Of a DNA stretch of 6,939 nt, positions 4,955 through 6,939 are shown piece by piece (position 1 is the first letter of the stretch; each line of letters begins with the position of its first letter). The notes below the pieces were generated by a model. It saw nothing but the letters and a program-made list of their open reading frames with translations. It ran no database searches and was not told the origin of the DNA. Source of the stretch: Deltaproteobacteria bacterium (GTDB lineage Bacteria > Desulfobacterota_B > Binatia > Binatales > Binataceae). Position numbers and translations under genes: made by a program. The stretch is taken from positions 1 to 6,939 of the forward strand of contig JAKAVX010000135.1 of NCBI GenBank assembly GCA_021827465.1. The letters are read 5' to 3'.

Positions 4955-6478
4955 ATGCGCTACGGCTTCGTAATCGACCAGAACCGGTGTATCGGGTGCC
5001 ACGCCTGCACGGTCGCGTGCAAGGAAGAGCACGACGTTCCGGTGGGCGTCTTCCGCACCTGGGTCAAGTACATAGAGAAGGGAGAGTTTCCCAACACAAG
5101 CCGGCACTTCGGGGTGATGCGATGCAATCATTGCGAAGCCGCGCCGTGTATTGAGATCTGCCCCACGCGCGCGCTGTACAAACGGTCCGACGGGATCGTG
5201 GATTTCGACAACAGCCGATGTATCGGCTGCAAGTCGTGTATGCAGGCCTGCCCGTACGACGCGCTCTATATCGATCCGCGCTCGAACACCGCGGCCAAGT
5301 GCAACTTCTGCGCGCATCGCGTGGAACAAAATTTGGAGCCCGCTTGCGTTATCGTATGCCCGACCCGCGCGATCATCGCCGGCGATCTGGATGAACCGGC
5401 AAGCTCGGTCAGCCGAATCGTCGCGACGCAGAAAGTCAGCGCGCGCAAGCCGCACAAGGGCACGCATCCCAAGCTCTTTTACGTCGGAATCGACGGCGAC
5501 CTTATCGAGCCGGGCGCGGTCTCGCGTCCCGAGAGCTACTTCTGGAGCGAAAAGCGCGCCGTGCCGGGGGCATCCGCGCCGCTTGCGGCGGACAGCGGTT
5601 CGGTCGCGCCGCCGCGCGCGCGAGAGGTCTACGACGTCGCGCATCCCGCGCCGTGGGGATGGAAAATCGCCGCCTATCTATGGACGAAATCGATCGCCGC
5701 AGGCGTCCTGATCGTCGCCGCGTTTCTCGGCGCGCTCGGCTTCGGTGCGGACAAGCCCCTGTTCGCGATTGCGAGCCCGGCGGTCGCACTGGTGTTCCTC
5801 GGAATCACGGCGTTTCTTCTCGTGATCGATTTGAAGCGTCCCGACCGGTTTCATTACCTGCTCTTCAAGGGAAATCCGAGTTCCTGGCTGGTCATCGGCG
5901 GCTACATCCTGACGGCGTGCGGCGGACTGGCGGCGCTATGGCTCGGCTCGGGCCTGTTTCTCGGCCGGCCGCGGCTCGCGCTCACGGCCGCAACCGGAAT
6001 CGTGGCGATCGGATGCGCCTGCTACACGGCGTTCCTGTTCGCGCAGGCCAAGGCGCGCGATCTGTGGCAGAGCCCGCTCTTCTTCTGGCATCTGCTGGTT
6101 CAGGCTCTCGCTGCCGGCGCCGCGGCGATCATCCTGCTCGGGGCGGCCTTCGGCGCGGACCGAAAGCTCCAACTCACCGCCGGCGCCCTGCTAGCCGCGT
6201 CGCTCGCGGTGGGACTCGGGATGATACTCGCTGAAGTCGCGCTGCCGCACGTGAGCGAGGACGTGAAACGCGCAATCCGGATGCTCACCGCGGGCGCGCT
6301 CTCGGTGCGCTTCTGGACGGGCGCGGTCGTGCTCGGCGGGCTCGTGCCGATCATATTGGTGCTGTTCAGTGCCGGAGGTGTCGCGCTGAATATCCTTGCC
6401 GCGATACTTGCGCTCGCCGGTCTCTGGGTTTTCGAGGACTTGTGGGTCAAGGCGGGCCAGTCGGTCCCGCTGAGTTAG
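4955..6478 (+). CDS. Fused four-cluster [4Fe-4S] ferredoxin / NrfD membrane subunit of a molybdoenzyme complex
   Basis: A 507-residue fusion of the electron-relay and membrane-anchor subunits (PsrB + PsrC/NrfD-like), normally two proteins. Residues 1-140 have 16 cysteines in four sets for four [4Fe-4S] clusters: C12/15/18/22, C57/60/65/69, C89/92/95/99 and C116/119/131/135. A linker (about 145-233) follows, with the 'KLFYVGIDGD' and 'RPESYFWSEK' segments. Residues about 236-495 hold some eight hydrophobic helices, with the NrfD hallmark DLKRPDRFHYLL (292-303) between helices 2 and 3. The complex would pass electrons between the Mo subunit and quinone. Loops 2-3, 4-5 and 6-7 carry most of the Lys/Arg, so by the positive-inside rule both ends, including the ferredoxin domain, are cytoplasmic. 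The ATG at 4955 gives the canonical start MRYGFVIDQNRCIGC but has no visible ribosome binding site. The Mo subunit gene follows after 8 bp. Confidence 0.93.
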   Translation: MRYGFVIDQNRCIGCHACTVACKEEHDVPVGVFRTWVKYIEKGEFPNTSRHFGVMRCNHCEAAPCIEICPTRALYKRSDGIVDFDNSRCIGCKSCMQACPYDALYIDPRSNTAAKCNFCAHRVEQNLEPACVIVCPTRAIIAGDLDEPASSVSRIVATQKVSARKPHKGTHPKLFYVGIDGDLIEPGAVSRPESYFWSEKRAVPGASAPLAADSGSVAPPRAREVYDVAHPAPWGWKIAAYLWTKSIAAGVLIVAAFLGALGFGADKPLFAIASPAVALVFLGITAFLLVIDLKRPDRFHYLLFKGNPSSWLVIGGYILTACGGLAALWLGSGLFLGRPRLALTAATGIVAIGCACYTAFLFAQAKARDLWQSPLFFWHLLVQALAAGAAAIILLGAAFGADRKLQLTAGALLAASLAVGLGMILAEVALPHVSEDVKRAIRMLTAGALSVRFWTGAVVLGGLVPIILVLFSAGGVALNILAAILALAGLWVFEDLWVKAGQSVPLS

Positions 6479-6486
6479 AACTTGCG

Positions 6487-6939
6487 ATGAACGATCAAGA
6501 TCAACCGCTTAATCCCGCCGCTCAGGATCTCGAACCGCCCGCGGGTGGACTGGCGAGCTTTCCGCCGGCCGAGAAGTGGGACGACTGGACCGAGTACGAT
6601 CCCGCCGCATGGCCGCGCAAAGTCGAGCGCCATTACAGCCTCGTGCCGACCATCTGCTTCAACTGCGAATCCGGATGCGGCCTTCTCGCCTATATCGACA
6701 AGTCCACCGGCAAAATCCGCAAGTTCGAGGGCAACCCGGCCCATCCGGGAAGCCGCGGGCGCAACTGCGCGAAGGGTCCGGCGACTCTCAACCAGGTCAA
6801 CGATCCGGAACGGATCCGCTATCCGCTCAAGCGCATCGGCGCGCGCGGCGAGGGCAAATGGGAGCGCGTGTCGTGGGACGAGGCGCTCGACGACCTGGCC
6901 GCGCGGATTCGCGCCGCGCTCACCGAGGGACGGCGCACC
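6487..6939 (+). CDS. Molybdopterin-dependent oxidoreductase, N-terminal part (cut by window edge)
   Basis: The first 151 residues of a DMSO-reductase-superfamily catalytic subunit, open to the last base. The N-terminal [4Fe-4S] motif is complete: C57-x2-C60-x3-C64 in ICFNCESGCG, and C94 in GRNCAKGP. It is followed by 'NDPERIRYPLKRIG' and 'WERVSWDEALDDLA', typical of formate dehydrogenase, polysulfide/thiosulfate reductase and related enzymes. Full-length members usually have roughly 700-1000 residues, so most of the enzyme, including the Mo ligand, is missing and the substrate cannot be named. Residues 1-50 are acidic and proline-rich (MNDQDQPLNPAAQ...), with no twin-arginine motif or hydrophobic signal, which implies a cytoplasmic enzyme. 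The start ATG is 8 bp after the stop of the Fe-S/NrfD gene, with no clear ribosome binding site. Translational coupling is likely. Confidence 0.93.
   Translation, partial: MNDQDQPLNPAAQDLEPPAGGLASFPPAEKWDDWTEYDPAAWPRKVERHYSLVPTICFNCESGCGLLAYIDKSTGKIRKFEGNPAHPGSRGRNCAKGPATLNQVNDPERIRYPLKRIGARGEGKWERVSWDEALDDLAARIRAALTEGRRT

Noticed and set aside
4934..5644. Minus-strand open frame opposite the ferredoxin domain
   Set aside because: The plus strand here encodes sixteen correctly spaced cluster cysteines. The antisense product is Arg/Asp/Ala-rich and featureless.
1..6939. CRISPR array, insertion sequence or long repeats
   Set aside because: I saw no regularly spaced direct repeats, no transposase-like frame and no paired terminal inverted repeats. 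Only short local hairpins are present.

Overview
The window is high-GC, gene-dense bacterial DNA with strong G/C bias at third codon positions. I infer an environmental proteobacterium or related phylum (Desulfobacterota/Binatia-like), probably an aerobe or facultative organism. The evidence is family content only: a Rieske protein, an FAH-fold hydrolase, a Memo-family protein, a DUF2846 lipoprotein, an ArsR-rhodanese regulator and an iron-sulfur/molybdenum oxidoreductase. There is no rRNA or other phylogenetic marker, so the assignment is loose.

Layout. Positions 1-938 (minus strand) hold an FAH-superfamily gene followed 20 bp later by the 5' end of a small Rieske [2Fe-2S] gene. The window edge cuts that gene exactly at the first Rieske Cys-X-His pair. 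A 174-bp divergent intergenic region (939-1112) separates them from a plus-strand Memo/AmmeMemoRadiSam-B gene (1113-2342), which carries an extra N-terminal domain of about 105 residues resembling PqqD. Next is an unrecognised 290-residue protein (2446-3318) with codon use unlike its neighbours. Its stop codon overlaps that of a convergent DUF2846-type lipoprotein gene (3315-3758, minus).

From 3759 the theme becomes redox and probably sulfur chemistry. A strong inverted repeat (3914-3939) lies five bases before an ArsR-type repressor fused to a rhodanese domain (3945-4613). A minus-strand tRNA-Val(CAC) follows (4716-4793) with a good candidate promoter. Then comes an operon containing a fused four-cluster ferredoxin/NrfD membrane protein (4955-6478) and, 8 bp later, the N-terminal third or less of a molybdopterin oxidoreductase (6487 to the window end).

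How the genes may work together (inference). The last two genes form a complex-iron-sulfur-molybdoenzyme (CISM) module: catalytic Mo subunit, [4Fe-4S] relay and quinone-reactive NrfD anchor. The catalytic subunit shows no twin-arginine signal, and the charge distribution of the NrfD loops puts the ferredoxin domain in the cytoplasm. The module is therefore probably cytoplasm-facing. The upstream ArsR-rhodanese protein has cysteines only in its rhodanese active loop, which makes it a candidate persulfide/sulfur sensor for its own promoter and perhaps for the oxidoreductase. The substrate cannot be read from this fragment.
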